A stretch of DNA of 63,572 bases from an uncultured Alphaproteobacteria bacterium. Lineage in GTDB: Bacteria > Pseudomonadota > Alphaproteobacteria > Bin95. The notes below the pieces were generated by a model. That model did not search any database, was not told the origin of the DNA, and saw nothing but the letters and a program-made list of their open reading frames with translations. A program made the translations under genes and the position numbers. Shown here piece by piece: positions 27,768 through 39,691 of the stretch. The first letter of the stretch is position 1, and every line of letters starts with the position of its first letter. The DNA lies in NCBI GenBank assembly GCA_937891825.1, contig CALAHN010000083.1, positions 1-63,572 of the forward strand, given 5' to 3'.

Positions 27768-28835
27768 TCAGGCGTCGACCAAAATTTCAGTGTAGAGTTC
27801 AGAAGCATCCGGCTCCGGGCTCTGCTGGGCGAATTCCGCGGCGTCCGCGACGATGGCGCGGACATCGGCGTCCATCTTCTTGATTGCGTCGGCGTCGGCG
27901 AGCTTATCGCTCAACAAGAGCTCACGGAGAGTCTCGATCGGGTCGCGCTCGTCCCGCATCTTGTTGACCTCGTCGCGGCTGCGATATTTCGCAGGGTCGG
28001 ACATGGAATGCCCGCGATAGCGATAGGTCTCCATCTCCAGCACCATGGGCCCGTTTTCGCGCACATGGGCGACAGCTTCCTTGGCCCGCTCGGCGACGGT
28101 CAGGACGTTCATGCCGTCCACCTTCTCGCCGGGAATGCCATAGGCCATGCCGCGCTTGTAAAGCGCCTCGCCGGCAGAGGATCGGTTGACCGACGTGCCC
28201 ATGCCGTACTTGTTGTTCTCGATCACGAAGATTAGCGGCAGTTTCCAGAGAGAGGCCATGTTCATGGTCTCGGCGACCTGACCCTGATTGGAGGCGCCGT
28301 CGCCGAAGTAGGCGAGCGCGACGCCGCCGTCGCCCTTGTACTTCGCCGCAAACGCCAGGCCGCCGCCAAGCGAGACCTGCGCGCCGACGATGCCATGGCC
28401 GCCGAAGAAGCGCTTCTCGCGGCTGAATATGTGCATCGAGCCGCCCTTGCCCTTGGAATAGCCGCCGCTGCGGCCGGTCAATTCCGCCATGACCCCGCGG
28501 GATTCCATCCCGGCCGCGAGCATGTGGCCATGGTCGCGGTAGCCGGTGATGACGGAATCCCGTTGATCGAGCGCTGACTGCATGCCGACGACAACAGCTT
28601 CCTGGCCGATATAGAGGTGACAGAAGCCGCCGATCAGGCCCATGCCGTACATCTGGCCGGCGCGCTCCTCGAAGCGGCGGATCAGCAACATGTCGTTGTA
28701 GAATTTCAGGATTGTCTCAGCATCGAACGTCGAACCCGCCGAAGACGATCCTGACTTGGCGGCAGCGCCTTTGCCTGCGCTGCTCGGTTTTTTTGTGGTT
28801 TTTGCCGCGCTGGATTTTGAAGCCGCTCGCGCCAT
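27768..28835 (-). CDS. pdhA: Pyruvate dehydrogenase E1 alpha subunit
   Basis: A 355-residue thiamine-diphosphate subunit that decarboxylates pyruvate. The ThDP motif starts GDGASNQGQ and ends with IENN; the phosphorylation-loop region [15 protein letters not shown] is typical. The first 35 residues are a Lys/Ala/Ser-rich extension that probably does not belong to the core fold. The ATG has GGGAGGGG 3 bp upstream. As first gene of pdhABC-lpd-lipA, it has its own candidate promoter at 28886-28914. Confidence 0.96.
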   Translation of the reverse strand: MARAASKSSAAKTTKKPSSAGKGAAAKSGSSSAGSTFDAETILKFYNDMLLIRRFEERAGQMYGMGLIGGFCHLYIGQEAVVVGMQSALDQRDSVITGYRDHGHMLAAGMESRGVMAELTGRSGGYSKGKGGSMHIFSREKRFFGGHGIVGAQVSLGGGLAFAAKYKGDGGVALAYFGDGASNQGQVAETMNMASLWKLPLIFVIENNKYGMGTSVNRSSAGEALYKRGMAYGIPGEKVDGMNVLTVAERAKEAVAHVRENGPMVLEMETYRYRGHSMSDPAKYRSRDEVNKMRDERDPIETLRELLLSDKLADADAIKKMDADVRAIVADAAEFAQQSPEPDASELYTEILVDA

Positions 28836-28885
28836 CGTCCCCTCCCAATATCTCGCCAGACTGACGTCTTAAGCCATCAGCATGA

Positions 28886-28914
28886 CACATAGCGGGGCTG
28901 CTGTCCCGCCGCAA
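28886..28914 (-). promoter_or_regulatory. Candidate promoter for the pdhABC-lpd-lipA unit
   Basis: Read on the minus strand, TTGCGG (28914-28909), a 17-bp spacer and TATGTG (28891-28886) precede pdhA by about 50 bp. It lies just after a weak terminator of the ftsB unit, consistent with a new transcript starting here. Confidence 0.5.
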
Positions 28915-28936
28915 CGCATCGCCGCGCCATATTGTG

Positions 28937-28954
28937 AAAAGGCCCTTCGGACCC
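28937..28954 (-). terminator. Weak rho-independent terminator after ftsB
   Basis: On the minus strand GGTCC-GAA-GGGCC forms a short five-pair stem (one G-U) followed by TTTT. It starts a few bases after the ftsB stop and sits before the pdhA promoter. The stem is short, so it may be inefficient. Confidence 0.4.
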
Positions 28955-28960
28955 AGCGCC

Positions 28961-29272
28961 TCAACGGCCCAGGATCACGACTTCGTCGGGCAAACCCATA
29001 CCCAATTCAACCCGCGCCTGTTCGCCGAGAGAGTCGGGATGCGTGAATTCCGGGCGCAGCCACTTCGTTTCCCGCTCGAGCGCTACCCGTTCGGCGGTCA
29101 GCGCCTGCAAGCGGCTTTCCGCTTCGGCGAGCCGCATGTCATAGGCCTGCAAGGCCAGGAGGCCATGGTCGTTGCGCACCAGATGCACGCCGAAATAGAC
29201 CGCCAGGCAAGCAAACATCAGCGGCCAGACAATGGCGCGGAGACGTTTCCTGATTTCGAGGGCTGCATGCAT
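28961..29272 (-). CDS. ftsB: Septum formation initiator protein FtsB/DivIC family
   Basis: A 103-residue bitopic membrane protein of the division complex FtsQBL. A short cytoplasmic basic N-terminus leads into one membrane segment (IVWPLMFACLAVYFGVHLV, about 15-33). A coiled coil rich in Leu/Glu/Arg follows (about 45-78), then a conserved periplasmic tail with RPEFTHPDSLGEQARVELG. The ATG at 29272 was chosen because it gives the family's short N-terminus. Its position between eno and pdhA is conserved in alphaproteobacteria. Three GANTC sites lie upstream. Confidence 0.9.
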   Translation of the reverse strand: MHAALEIRKRLRAIVWPLMFACLAVYFGVHLVRNDHGLLALQAYDMRLAEAESRLQALTAERVALERETKWLRPEFTHPDSLGEQARVELGMGLPDEVVILGR

Positions 29273-29361
29273 GCCCCTAGGTGAATCACGCCCAGAATCC
29301 TGCGTCAACAACATTCTGCGCGGAATTTCATAGATTCGGCGTCAAGCGCCGTCTAAACGCC

Positions 29362-31534
<2,173 letters not shown>

Positions 31535-31538
31535 GGAT

Positions 31539-33170
31539 TTATACCAATCTCGAATGGGTCAGCGCTGCTTCGATAAAGGCGCTGAACAAGGGATGCGGGG
31601 CCATCGGCCGCGATTTCAACTCCGGATGGAACTGGACCCCGATGAACCAGGGATGATCCTTCAACTCGACGATCTCGGGCAAGCGGCCGTCGGGCGAAAG
31701 ACCGGAAAATATCAATCCCGCCGCCTCGATTTCCTTCCGGTAGGCGACGTTGATCTCATACCTGTGGCGATGGCGTTCGTGGATCAGGCTATCGGCATAA
31801 ATCTCGGCCGCCTTGCTGCCTGGCGCGAGCGCAGCTGGATATGCGCCAAGCCGCATTGTGCCGCCGAGATTATCCTCGGAGGACCGCCGTTCGACGGTGT
31901 TGCCTTTCGCCCACTCCGTCAGCAAGCCGACGACCGGACGCATGGTCGGGCCGAATTCCGTCGACCCGGCGTCGCTCCAGCCGACAAGCGAGCGCGCCGC
32001 TTCGATCACCGCCATCTGCATGCCGAAGCAGATCCCGAAATACGGCAGCTTATGCTCCCGCGCGAACTTCGCGGCGAGGATCTTGCCCTCGGAGCCGCGT
32101 TCGCCGAAGCCGCCCGGCACCAGAATGCCGTGCACATTCTCCAGCCGCTCCGTCGTGCCCGATTTCTCGAAGGCTTCCGCCTCGATCCACTCAATCTCGA
32201 CCTTGACATGATTGGCGATGCCGCCGTGATTCAAGGCGTCGATCAGGGATTTATAGGCGTCTTTCAGTTCGACATATTTGCCGACGACGCCAATCCTGAC
32301 CGTGCCCTCGGGTCGCCGGATACGCTCGACGATATCCGACCAGGCGCTGAGGTCTGGCGGCGTATCCGTCGGCAGGCCGAAATGCTTCAGGACTTCGATG
32401 TCGAAGCCTTCGTCGTGATAGGTCAGCGGCGTCGCGTAGATCGTGTCGACGTCGATCGCCTGGATCACCCGCTCCTTGCGGATATTGCAGAACAGGCCGA
32501 TTTTCCGCCGGGCGTCGGCCGGAATCTCGCGATCCGAGCGGCACAGCAACAGATCGGGCTGAATGCCTGACGCCAGCAGTTCCTTGACCGAATGCTGCGT
32601 CGGTTTGGTTTTCAGTTCCGCCGCCGAGGAAATATACGGCACCAGCGTCAGGTGAACGAACAGGGTCCGCTCGACGCCGATATCCTGGCGCATCTGGCGG
32701 ATCGCCTCGATAAACGGCAAGCTTTCGATATCGCCGACCGTCCCGCCGATTTCGCAGAGGACGAAATCCTCGTCGTTGAGGTCCGCCTGGATGAATTCCT
32801 TGATCATGTCGGTGACGTGGGGAATGACCTGGACCGTCGCGCCCAGATACTGCCCCTTGCGTTCGCGCTGCAGCACGGTCTGGTAAATCCGGCCAGTCGT
32901 CACGCTGTCGCTCTTGCTGGCGGCGACGTTCGTGTAGCGCTCATAATGGCCGAGATCGAGATCGGTCTCGGCCCCGTCGTCGGTCACATAGACTTCGCCA
33001 TGCTGATAGGGGCTCATCGTGCCCGGATCGATGTTCAGATAAGGGTCGAACTTCCGCATGCGCACCGAATAGCCCCGCGCCTGGAGCAACGCCCCAAGCG
33101 CCGCGGACGCTACGCCCTTGCCAAGGGAGGACGCGACGCCGCCGGTAATAAAAATGAACTTTGTCGACAC
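31539..33170 (-). CDS. pyrG: CTP synthase
   Basis: A 543-residue glutamine-dependent CTP synthase. The amidoligase part starts [20 protein letters not shown]. The C-terminal glutamine amidotransferase has the nucleophile in [10 protein letters not shown] and the His-Glu pair in [10 protein letters not shown]. The last codons end in ATTGGTATAA, ten bases identical to the inner edge of the repeat at the ends of the window; see findings. It follows secG by 33 bp. Confidence 0.97.
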   Translation of the reverse strand: MSTKFIFITGGVASSLGKGVASAALGALLQARGYSVRMRKFDPYLNIDPGTMSPYQHGEVYVTDDGAETDLDLGHYERYTNVAASKSDSVTTGRIYQTVLQRERKGQYLGATVQVIPHVTDMIKEFIQADLNDEDFVLCEIGGTVGDIESLPFIEAIRQMRQDIGVERTLFVHLTLVPYISSAAELKTKPTQHSVKELLASGIQPDLLLCRSDREIPADARRKIGLFCNIRKERVIQAIDVDTIYATPLTYHDEGFDIEVLKHFGLPTDTPPDLSAWSDIVERIRRPEGTVRIGVVGKYVELKDAYKSLIDALNHGGIANHVKVEIEWIEAEAFEKSGTTERLENVHGILVPGGFGERGSEGKILAAKFAREHKLPYFGICFGMQMAVIEAARSLVGWSDAGSTEFGPTMRPVVGLLTEWAKGNTVERRSSEDNLGGTMRLGAYPAALAPGSKAAEIYADSLIHERHRHRYEINVAYRKEIEAAGLIFSGLSPDGRLPEIVELKDHPWFIGVQFHPELKSRPMAPHPLFSAFIEAALTHSRLV

Positions 33171-33203
33171 TCGTTCGCCCCGCCGGCGCCAGCCGTCAGC
33201 CCG

Positions 33204-33509
33204 CTATCGGGCCAATGGCGCGCTTGGTTCCTGTTGTTGAGCCGGCGGCGTGATCTCATCGATGATCGAGCGCGGCGCGCTCGAACCGCTCGAGATGATC
33301 GCGAGCCCGAGACTCGTCGCGAAAAATGCGGCTGCGAGCATGCCGGTGATCTTGGTCAGCAGGTTCGCCGCGCTCCGGCCGGTCATCAAGCTGCCGCCGC
33401 CCCCGCCGCCGCCAATGCCCAAGCCGCCGCCTTCGGACCGCTGCATCAAGACAACGACGACCAGCGCCGCCGCGATCAAAATATGAATGGTCAGGATGAT
33501 TTGGGTCAT
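33204..33509 (-). CDS. secG: Preprotein translocase subunit SecG
   Basis: A 101-residue SecG of the SecYEG channel. Two membrane helices are visible (about 4-22 and 55-72), joined by a glycine-rich loop LGIGGGGGGGSL. The C-terminal tail is polar and proline-rich with a QQQ run. SecG between tpiA and pyrG is a widespread arrangement in alphaproteobacteria. Confidence 0.93.
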   Translation of the reverse strand: MTQIILTIHILIAAALVVVVLMQRSEGGGLGIGGGGGGGSLMTGRSAANLLTKITGMLAAAFFATSLGLAIISSGSSAPRSIIDEITPPAQQQEPSAPLAR

Positions 33510-33621
33510 CTACGCGCTCTTCATACCAAAGGGAGCCGTCAAGCGTCTCGCCCACGGCCAAATCGTGTGTCTACAGCCCATGCCGCCGAAACGCCAGACC
33601 TATAGCGACGCAGGCCCTGGA

Positions 33622-34383
33622 TTAAGCGCCGGCCGCGGCGGCGATCCCCAGAAAATCAGCGGCTTTCAGGCTGGCGCCGCCGACAAGCGCGCCATTCACA
33701 TTATGGATCGCCAGGATTTCCTTCGCGTTCCCCGGTTTGACCGATCCGCCATAGAGCAGCTTGACGCTCGCCCCCTTGGCATCGCCCAGCAGGCCGACAA
33801 GCGCCGCCCGCATCGCCTTGTGCACCGCGGCGATCTCGTCGTTCGTCGGCGTCCGGCCGCTGCCGATCGCCCATACCGGCTCATAGGCGACCGCCAGGCA
33901 TGTCCCGTCGGCCCCATCGGGGACGGACGCGCGCACTTGCCGCGCGACCGTCTCCTCCGCCTTGCCGGATAGGCGTTCCTGCTCCGTCTCGCCGACGCAG
34001 ACGATGGGGATCAACCCGGCGCGCAAGGCGGCGCTGGCTTTCCGCCAGACCAGGGCGTCGCCCTCGGCATGGCCGTCCCGGCGTTCGGAATGGCCGACGA
34101 TGACATGACTGCAGCCGAGGTCCTTCAGCATCTCAGCGGAGATATCGCCGGTGAAGGCGCCGCCGGCGGCCTCGTGGCAATCCTGCCCGCCGAGCCTGAC
34201 GGCCGTCCCGGCGATGGCGTCCCCCGCCAACGCCAGATGCGCCGCCGGCGGACAGATCAGCAGGTCGACCCCGGCCGGCGCGGCGCCGGCCCCGGCGGCC
34301 ACGGCTGCGGCAAGCGCTTTCGCATCGCCGCTCAATCCGTTCATCTTCCAGTTGCCCGCGATGAGATAGCCCAGTTCGGCCAT
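33622..34383 (-). CDS. tpiA: Triose-phosphate isomerase
   Basis: A 253-residue TIM barrel interconverting dihydroxyacetone phosphate and glyceraldehyde-3-phosphate. The catalytic residues are present in GNWKMNG (Lys), VGHSERR (His) and YEPVWAIGSG (Glu), with the phosphate loop LLYGGSVKPGN. The ATG at 34383 gives the standard start; the open frame upstream is not conserved. It is divergent from the ppiD-like gene. Confidence 0.96.
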   Translation of the reverse strand: MAELGYLIAGNWKMNGLSGDAKALAAAVAAGAGAAPAGVDLLICPPAAHLALAGDAIAGTAVRLGGQDCHEAAGGAFTGDISAEMLKDLGCSHVIVGHSERRDGHAEGDALVWRKASAALRAGLIPIVCVGETEQERLSGKAEETVARQVRASVPDGADGTCLAVAYEPVWAIGSGRTPTNDEIAAVHKAMRAALVGLLGDAKGASVKLLYGGSVKPGNAKEILAIHNVNGALVGGASLKAADFLGIAAAAGA

Positions 34384-34457
34384 GCAATGCGCCCCTTCCG
34401 CTTTTCCGTTATACTCTCGTTGATAGCATCCAAGCGGCAGGCGACAAAGCGTCCGCA

Positions 34458-34486
34458 TTGCCGCCGGGCGGCGCGGCGCCTATAGT
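34458..34486 (+). promoter_or_regulatory. Candidate promoter for the ppiD-trpEGDC run
   Basis: TTGCCG at 34458-34463, a 17-bp spacer and TATAGT at 34481-34486, about 40 bp before the ppiD-like ATG. Box quality is among the best in the window. It lies in the divergent gap with tpiA. Confidence 0.55.
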
Positions 34487-34525
34487 CCGCCGCCTTAAAT
34501 TCCTTCAACGACGACTGGGTCCAGT

Positions 34526-36424
34526 ATGCTGATCGCCATGCGCCGCGGCGCCGCCGGATGGGTGGCCAAGATCCTCTTCTTTCTGCTGATCTTAAGCTTT
34601 GCAGTCTGGGGCATTGGCGACTATCTGACGCCGGAAACCAATCCGGTCGTCGCGGAAGTCGGGGAGATCGAAATCCGCCGCTCCGCCCTGGATTCGGCCG
34701 AGCGCTCCCAACTGGAGCAGCTCCGGCAGATGCTCGGAAGGAATTTCGACGCCAGCGCCTTGCCGGAAGGCACGCTGCGCGACGCAGCGCTGCAGCAATT
34801 GATCGGCCAGGCGGCGCTGGATATGGAAGCGCTGGACCTTGGCATCGACGTCAGCGACAGCGCGGTCGCCGCCTCGATCCAGGCGAACCCGAGCTTTCAG
34901 ACTGGAGACCGCTTCGACGCGGGCCTGTTCCGGCGCACCCTGTTCGCGGCGGGCATGACCGAAGACGCTTATGTCGCCGGGTTGAAGACGGAACTGTCCC
35001 GCAGCCAACTTGGCGACGCCGTCGCCGCCCGGGTCCCGCCGCCGCTGCCGCTTGTCGAAGCGATGTTCGTGTTGGAGCGGCAGGAACGCTCTGCCCTGCA
35101 TGTCACGGCCCCGACGGCCGGCGTCGAAGCGCCGGAGCCGACTGAGGCGGAATTGAAGGCCTATGTCGAAAGCAATGCCGAGGATTTCGCGGAGCCTGAA
35201 CGCCGCGACGTCCGCGCCCTGATCGTCTCCCGGAACGAAGTCGCCCGTTCGATCCAGATTTCCGAAGCGGAACTGTCCAATCGCTATGAGGATTCGAAAG
35301 ACCAATTCGTGCAGCCCGAAACCCGCACGCTCGTCCAGGCGCTCTTTCAGGACGAAACCGAAGCGCGGGCCTTCGTGACCGCGGCGGACGGCGTTTCGGC
35401 CGGATTTCAGCCCGCCGCCGAAGCCGCGGGCGGCGCCGTGACCGAGCTTGGCGCCCTGACCCGGGACCAGGTCTTCCCAAAGGCCGTCGCCGACGCTGCA
35501 TTCGCTGCAGCGGAGGGCGCGGACGGCGCGGTCGTCGGTCCGATCAGGACTGCGCTTGGCTGGCATGTCGTTCTGGTCGAAACCGTGACGCCGCAAACGA
35601 CTGTCCCCTTTGAGACGCTAAAAGAAGCGCTTCGGACGCAAATGCAGCAGGAAGCCGCGGAAACCGCGCAGGTGACGGCTGCCCACGCTGCCGAAGACGC
35701 GCTCGCCGCGGGCGGCGACCTCGCGGCGGCCGCGAAGGCCGCCAACCTGCCGATCACGCAATTGACGGGCATCGACCGGCGGGGCGCGGACCGGACGGGC
35801 GCGGTCAATATCGCGCTCCCGAAGGACCAGGCCTTCCTCGCCGGCGTGTTCGAGCGCGCGGCTGGCGACCAAAGCGGCTTGATCGAGTTGAAGGACGGCG
35901 TCTTCGTGACGCTGGTGGTCGATGCGATCCATCCGACCGCGCCGAAACCTTTGGACGCCGTCCGCGGGCAGGCGGCCGATGCCTGGAAAGCTGAGAAACG
36001 GGTCGAAATCGTTCAGGATCAGATCGCGACGCTGCAGTCCACCACATCGGCGGAAGCATTTGAAAGCGCCGCGACGGCCGCCGGCTTCACGGTCAACCGC
36101 ATCGGACCGCTCGGCCGCGAAGCCATGGCGACCGGCGGCGCGATGCCTGCCACGCTGGTGGAGCAGGTCTTTGCGGCGCAAGCCCGGACAGTCGTGACAG
36201 CGCCGCTCCAAGGCGCCGTGCATGCAGTCTTTGTCGCCGACGTGATCAAGCCCGTGTTCGACCCGGCCAGCGCCGCCGGCAAGGACTATCTCGACTCGAT
36301 GACAAACGCCTATGCCAGCGACCGGGTCGAAACCTTGTCCGCGGTCGCTCTGGAAACCCATCCCGCCGACGTCAAAACCATTGTGGATGCGCCGCCAGCG
36401 GCCAACCGCCCCCTCTTGCAATAA
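34526..36424 (+). CDS. ppiD: PpiD-like peptidyl-prolyl isomerase / SurA N-domain chaperone
   Basis: A 632-residue inner-membrane-anchored periplasmic folding factor. A basic N-terminus (MRRGAAGWVAK) precedes one membrane helix (about 15-32, ILFFLLILSFAVWGIGDYL). A SurA-N-like chaperone region follows (about 35-175), then a parvulin-type domain (about 255-365, ending GPIRTALGWHVVLVE). The rest is a variable alanine-rich C-terminus. Sequence across the parvulin region is divergent, so isomerase activity is unproven. It precedes trpE by 12 bp, an order seen in other alphaproteobacteria. Confidence 0.88.
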   Translation: MLIAMRRGAAGWVAKILFFLLILSFAVWGIGDYLTPETNPVVAEVGEIEIRRSALDSAERSQLEQLRQMLGRNFDASALPEGTLRDAALQQLIGQAALDMEALDLGIDVSDSAVAASIQANPSFQTGDRFDAGLFRRTLFAAGMTEDAYVAGLKTELSRSQLGDAVAARVPPPLPLVEAMFVLERQERSALHVTAPTAGVEAPEPTEAELKAYVESNAEDFAEPERRDVRALIVSRNEVARSIQISEAELSNRYEDSKDQFVQPETRTLVQALFQDETEARAFVTAADGVSAGFQPAAEAAGGAVTELGALTRDQVFPKAVADAAFAAAEGADGAVVGPIRTALGWHVVLVETVTPQTTVPFETLKEALRTQMQQEAAETAQVTAAHAAEDALAAGGDLAAAAKAANLPITQLTGIDRRGADRTGAVNIALPKDQAFLAGVFERAAGDQSGLIELKDGVFVTLVVDAIHPTAPKPLDAVRGQAADAWKAEKRVEIVQDQIATLQSTTSAEAFESAATAAGFTVNRIGPLGREAMATGGAMPATLVEQVFAAQARTVVTAPLQGAVHAVFVADVIKPVFDPASAAGKDYLDSMTNAYASDRVETLSAVALETHPADVKTIVDAPPAANRPLLQ

Positions 36425-36436
36425 GCGAAGAAGACG

Positions 36437-37945
36437 ATGCCGATTGCGCCCATGAAATCTGCCTTCCTGGAAGCCTATGCCGCCGGGGCGCCGCAGGTTG
36501 TCTGGTCGCGCATGTCCGCCGACCTGGAAACAACGGTCTCCGCCTATTTGAAACTCGCTGACGGCCGCCCCAACAGCTTCATTCTCGAAAGCGTCGAAGG
36601 CGGCGAAACGCGGGGCCGGTACTCCTTTATCGGCATTGAGCCCGATCTGATCTGGCGTTGCCGGGGCGATGCGGCGGAAATCAATCGATCCGCCGCCTCC
36701 GACCCAGAGGCCTTTGTCGACGAGGCCAAGGGCGCGCTGGATTCGCTCCGCGCGCTCATCGCTGAATCCCGGATCCCCGCCATGCCCCCTGGCCTGCCGC
36801 CCATGGCGTCCAGCCTGGTCGGATATATGGGCTACGACATGGTGCGCCTGATGGAACGGCTGCCGAACCAGCCGGAAGACACGCTTGGGCTTCCGGACGG
36901 GCTATTCATCCGGCCGACCGTCATGGCGGTTTTCGATGGCGTGGATGACAGCATCTCGATCGTGACGCCGGTCTGGGTCCGGCCGGAAATCGACGGCGAG
37001 ACGGCCTACGAGGCCGCCGTCGCCCGGATCGAAAGCGCCATCCAGCGTCTGAACGGCCCGCTGCCGCCGCTCGCCAAGGCGCACGGCGCCGACGACGGGG
37101 CTGGCGCGGACAACGCGGAGGTCCGCTCAAATTTTACGAAGCCCGCATTCCTCGCGGCGGTCGAAACGGCCAAGGAATATGTCCGCGCTGGCGACGCCTT
37201 TCAGATCGTGCCGGCGCAGCGGTTCGAGGTGGATTTCGAGCAGGCGCCGTTCGATCTCTATCGGTCGCTCCGCCGCCTCAATCCGTCGCCGTTTCTGTTC
37301 TTCCTGGACTACGGCGACTTCTCCGTCGTCGGTTCGAGCCCTGAAATCCTGGTGCGCGCGCGGGACGGAGTCGTCACGATCCGGCCGCTTGCCGGAACCC
37401 GGCGGCGCGGCGCTACGGCTGCAGACGATATCGCGCTCGCGGAAAGCCTCGCCAACGACCCCAAGGAATTGGCGGAGCATCTGATGCTTCTGGACCTTGC
37501 CCGCAACGATGTCGGCCGCGTCTCCAAGATCGGCAGCGTCGAGGTGACGGCCCAGTTCGACATCGAGCGCTATAGCCATGTCATGCACATGAGTTCGACG
37601 GTGATCGGGCAGCTTTCGCCGGAATTCGACGCGGTCGGCGCCCTGATCGCGGGCTTCCCGGCCGGAACCGTATCCGGCGCGCCCAAGGTCCGGGCCATGG
37701 AAATCATCGATGAACTGGAGCCGACGAAGCGGGGCATCTATGCCGGCTGCATCGGCTACTTCGCCTCGAATGGCGCCATGGACACCTGCATCGCGCTGCG
37801 CACAGGCGTCGTGAAGGATGGCAAGCTTTATGTCCAGGCAGGCGTCGGCGTCGTGGCGGACAGCGACCCTGAGGCGGAATATCAGGAATCCATCGACAAG
37901 GCGCGCGCGCTGATCCGTGCGGCGGAAACCGCGCGGGCGCTGTAA
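36437..37945 (+). CDS. trpE: Anthranilate synthase component I
   Basis: A 502-residue TrpE that makes anthranilate from chorismate with ammonia from TrpG. The chorismate-binding core has PLAGTRRRG, LLDLARNDVG, GFPAGTVSGAPKVRAM and the C-terminal AGVGVVADSDPE. The N-terminal half carries LLES-type tryptophan feedback elements (FILESVEGGETRGRYSFIG). Length distinguishes it from PabB relatives, and the trpGDC context settles the role. It follows the ppiD-like gene by 12 bp, so no attenuator leader is visible. Confidence 0.96.
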   Translation: MPIAPMKSAFLEAYAAGAPQVVWSRMSADLETTVSAYLKLADGRPNSFILESVEGGETRGRYSFIGIEPDLIWRCRGDAAEINRSAASDPEAFVDEAKGALDSLRALIAESRIPAMPPGLPPMASSLVGYMGYDMVRLMERLPNQPEDTLGLPDGLFIRPTVMAVFDGVDDSISIVTPVWVRPEIDGETAYEAAVARIESAIQRLNGPLPPLAKAHGADDGAGADNAEVRSNFTKPAFLAAVETAKEYVRAGDAFQIVPAQRFEVDFEQAPFDLYRSLRRLNPSPFLFFLDYGDFSVVGSSPEILVRARDGVVTIRPLAGTRRRGATAADDIALAESLANDPKELAEHLMLLDLARNDVGRVSKIGSVEVTAQFDIERYSHVMHMSSTVIGQLSPEFDAVGALIAGFPAGTVSGAPKVRAMEIIDELEPTKRGIYAGCIGYFASNGAMDTCIALRTGVVKDGKLYVQAGVGVVADSDPEAEYQESIDKARALIRAAETARAL

Positions 37946-37961
37946 CCCGAGCGGCCCGCAG

Positions 37962-37970
37962 TGCTATAAC
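37962..37970 (+). promoter_or_regulatory. Candidate extended -10 element before trpG
   Basis: TGCTATAAC lies in the 70-bp gap between trpE and trpG, 46 bp before the trpG start. The TGn extension compensates for the lack of a good -35 box. It could give trpG-trpD-trpC some independent expression. Confidence 0.3.
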
Positions 37971-38015
37971 CCAATCCGGCAGCCCCGAAATTCGCGCGAA
38001 GGCGAGGAACCAGAC

Positions 38016-38654
38016 ATGTTCCTGATGATCGATAACTACGACAGTTTCGTCTATAACTTGCGGCACTTCCTGGGCGAACTTGGCGCCGAAGTGGAAGTGC
38101 GCCGCAATGACGAAATCACCTTCGAAGAAGCCATCGCGGGCGGCTATGAAGGCGTTATACTCTCGCCAGGGCCGTGCACGCCGAATGAAGCAGGCATCTG
38201 TCTTGAGCTTGTCCGTCAGGCGCCGGACGACCTGCCGATCTTCGGCGTCTGCCTTGGCCATCAGGTGATCGGCCAGGTCTTTGGCGGGATCATCGAGCGC
38301 GCGCCCTCGCCGATGCATGGCAAGCTCAGCCGAATCAAGCACGATGGAACCGGCTTGCTGGCCGGATTGCCGAGCCCCTTCGAGGCGACCCGCTATCATT
38401 CCCTCGTGATCCGTCCCGACAGCCTGCCGAACAGTCTGGCGGCGACCGGTTGGACCGACGACGGCTGCATCATGGGCGTGCGCCATGTCGCCCGCCCGAT
38501 CCACGGGGTTCAGTTTCACCCGGAAAGCATCGCCTCGGAGCACGGCCACAAGCTGCTGGGCAATTTTCTGACGCTCGCCACAGGCGGACGTCTCCCGAAC
38601 AAGACGCCGAAGCCCCTGCCCGCCCGGCGGATGCACGCGCCCGAGGAGGCCTGA
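38016..38654 (+). CDS. trpG: Anthranilate synthase component II (glutamine amidotransferase)
   Basis: A 212-residue class I glutamine amidotransferase that supplies ammonia to TrpE and, in many bacteria, also to PabB. It has DNYDSFVYNL, the oxyanion segment LSPGPCTPNEAG, the nucleophile Cys in FGVCLGHQVI and the His-Glu pair in GVQFHPESIASEHG. The ATG at 38016 follows GAGGAA. trpD starts 5 bp after its stop. Confidence 0.95.
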   Translation: MFLMIDNYDSFVYNLRHFLGELGAEVEVRRNDEITFEEAIAGGYEGVILSPGPCTPNEAGICLELVRQAPDDLPIFGVCLGHQVIGQVFGGIIERAPSPMHGKLSRIKHDGTGLLAGLPSPFEATRYHSLVIRPDSLPNSLAATGWTDDGCIMGVRHVARPIHGVQFHPESIASEHGHKLLGNFLTLATGGRLPNKTPKPLPARRMHAPEEA

Positions 38655-38659
38655 ACGCC

Positions 38660-39691
38660 ATGGACCTGCGGCCGTTCCTCACTAAAGTCTCGAACGGCGC
38701 GACGCTCACCAAAAGCGACGCCGAAGCTGCCTTCAACGTGATGATGTCGGGCGATGCGACTCCCGCGCAGATGGGCGCGCTCCTGATGGGCATGCGCGTC
38801 CGCGGCGAAACGACGGAGGAATTGACCGGCGCCGCCAAGGCCATGCGGTCAAGGGCGCTCCGGATCAAGGCGCCGCCTGGCGCCATCGACACCTGCGGCA
38901 CGGGCGGCGACGCCAAGGGCACCCTGAACATTTCGACCGCCGTGGCGCTGGTCGTCGCGGGCGCCGGCGTGCCGGTCGCCAAACATGGCAATCGGGCGGC
39001 CTCCTCGAAGTCCGGTTCATCCGACGTGCTGTCGGCCCTCGGCGTCGCGATCGACGCGGACATGAGCTTGGTCGAGCGCGCGCTCTGGGAAGCCAATATC
39101 GCCTTCCTGATGGCGCCCCGGCACCACGGCGCGACGCGCCACGTCGCGGGCGTGCGAACGGAGCTCGGCACGCGCACGATCTTCAACCTGCTCGGGCCGC
39201 TATCCAACCCAGCCGAGGCGCCGCGTCAGTTGATGGGAATATTCGCCGCCGACTATGTGGAGCGGCAGGCGCGGGTGCTGGGCGCGTTGGGGTCGGAACG
39301 GGCCTGGGTCGTCCATGGCTCCGACGGCATGGACGAGTTGACCACGACCGGGCCGTCGACCGTCGCCGAACTGAAGGACGGCGACGTGCGCATCTTTGAA
39401 ATCGGCCCGGACGCCGCCGGCATCGACAAATCGAGCATGAGCGCTCTGCTTGGGGGCTCGCCCGATGAGAACGCCGCCGCCTTGAAGGCGCTGCTCGACG
39501 GCGCCAAGGGGCCGTACCGCGACATCGTGCTCTACAATGCCGCCGCTGCTCTGCTGATCGCAGAGAAGGTCGACAATCTGATCGACGGCGCCGCCATGGC
39601 GGCCGCGAGCATCGACCAGGGCAAGGCGTCGTCCGCGCTCCTGAAACTTATTGCAATCACCAATGCGGCGCCGCCGCCGGAAAAACTCTGA
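38660..39691 (+). CDS. trpD: Anthranilate phosphoribosyltransferase
   Basis: A 343-residue enzyme adding phosphoribose from PRPP to anthranilate. Signature segments are DTCGTGGDAKGTLNIST, KHGNRAASSKSGSSDVL and RTIFNLLGPLSNPA. The ATG has GAGGAGG in the trpG tail as ribosome site. Its TGA shares a base with the trpC ATG, so the two are coupled. Confidence 0.96.
   Translation: MDLRPFLTKVSNGATLTKSDAEAAFNVMMSGDATPAQMGALLMGMRVRGETTEELTGAAKAMRSRALRIKAPPGAIDTCGTGGDAKGTLNISTAVALVVAGAGVPVAKHGNRAASSKSGSSDVLSALGVAIDADMSLVERALWEANIAFLMAPRHHGATRHVAGVRTELGTRTIFNLLGPLSNPAEAPRQLMGIFAADYVERQARVLGALGSERAWVVHGSDGMDELTTTGPSTVAELKDGDVRIFEIGPDAAGIDKSSMSALLGGSPDENAAALKALLDGAKGPYRDIVLYNAAAALLIAEKVDNLIDGAAMAAASIDQGKASSALLKLIAITNAAPPPEKL

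Noticed and set aside
36425-36436. Tryptophan attenuator before trpE
   Set aside because: Only 12 bp separate the ppiD-like gene from trpE, so there is no space for a leader peptide or terminator.
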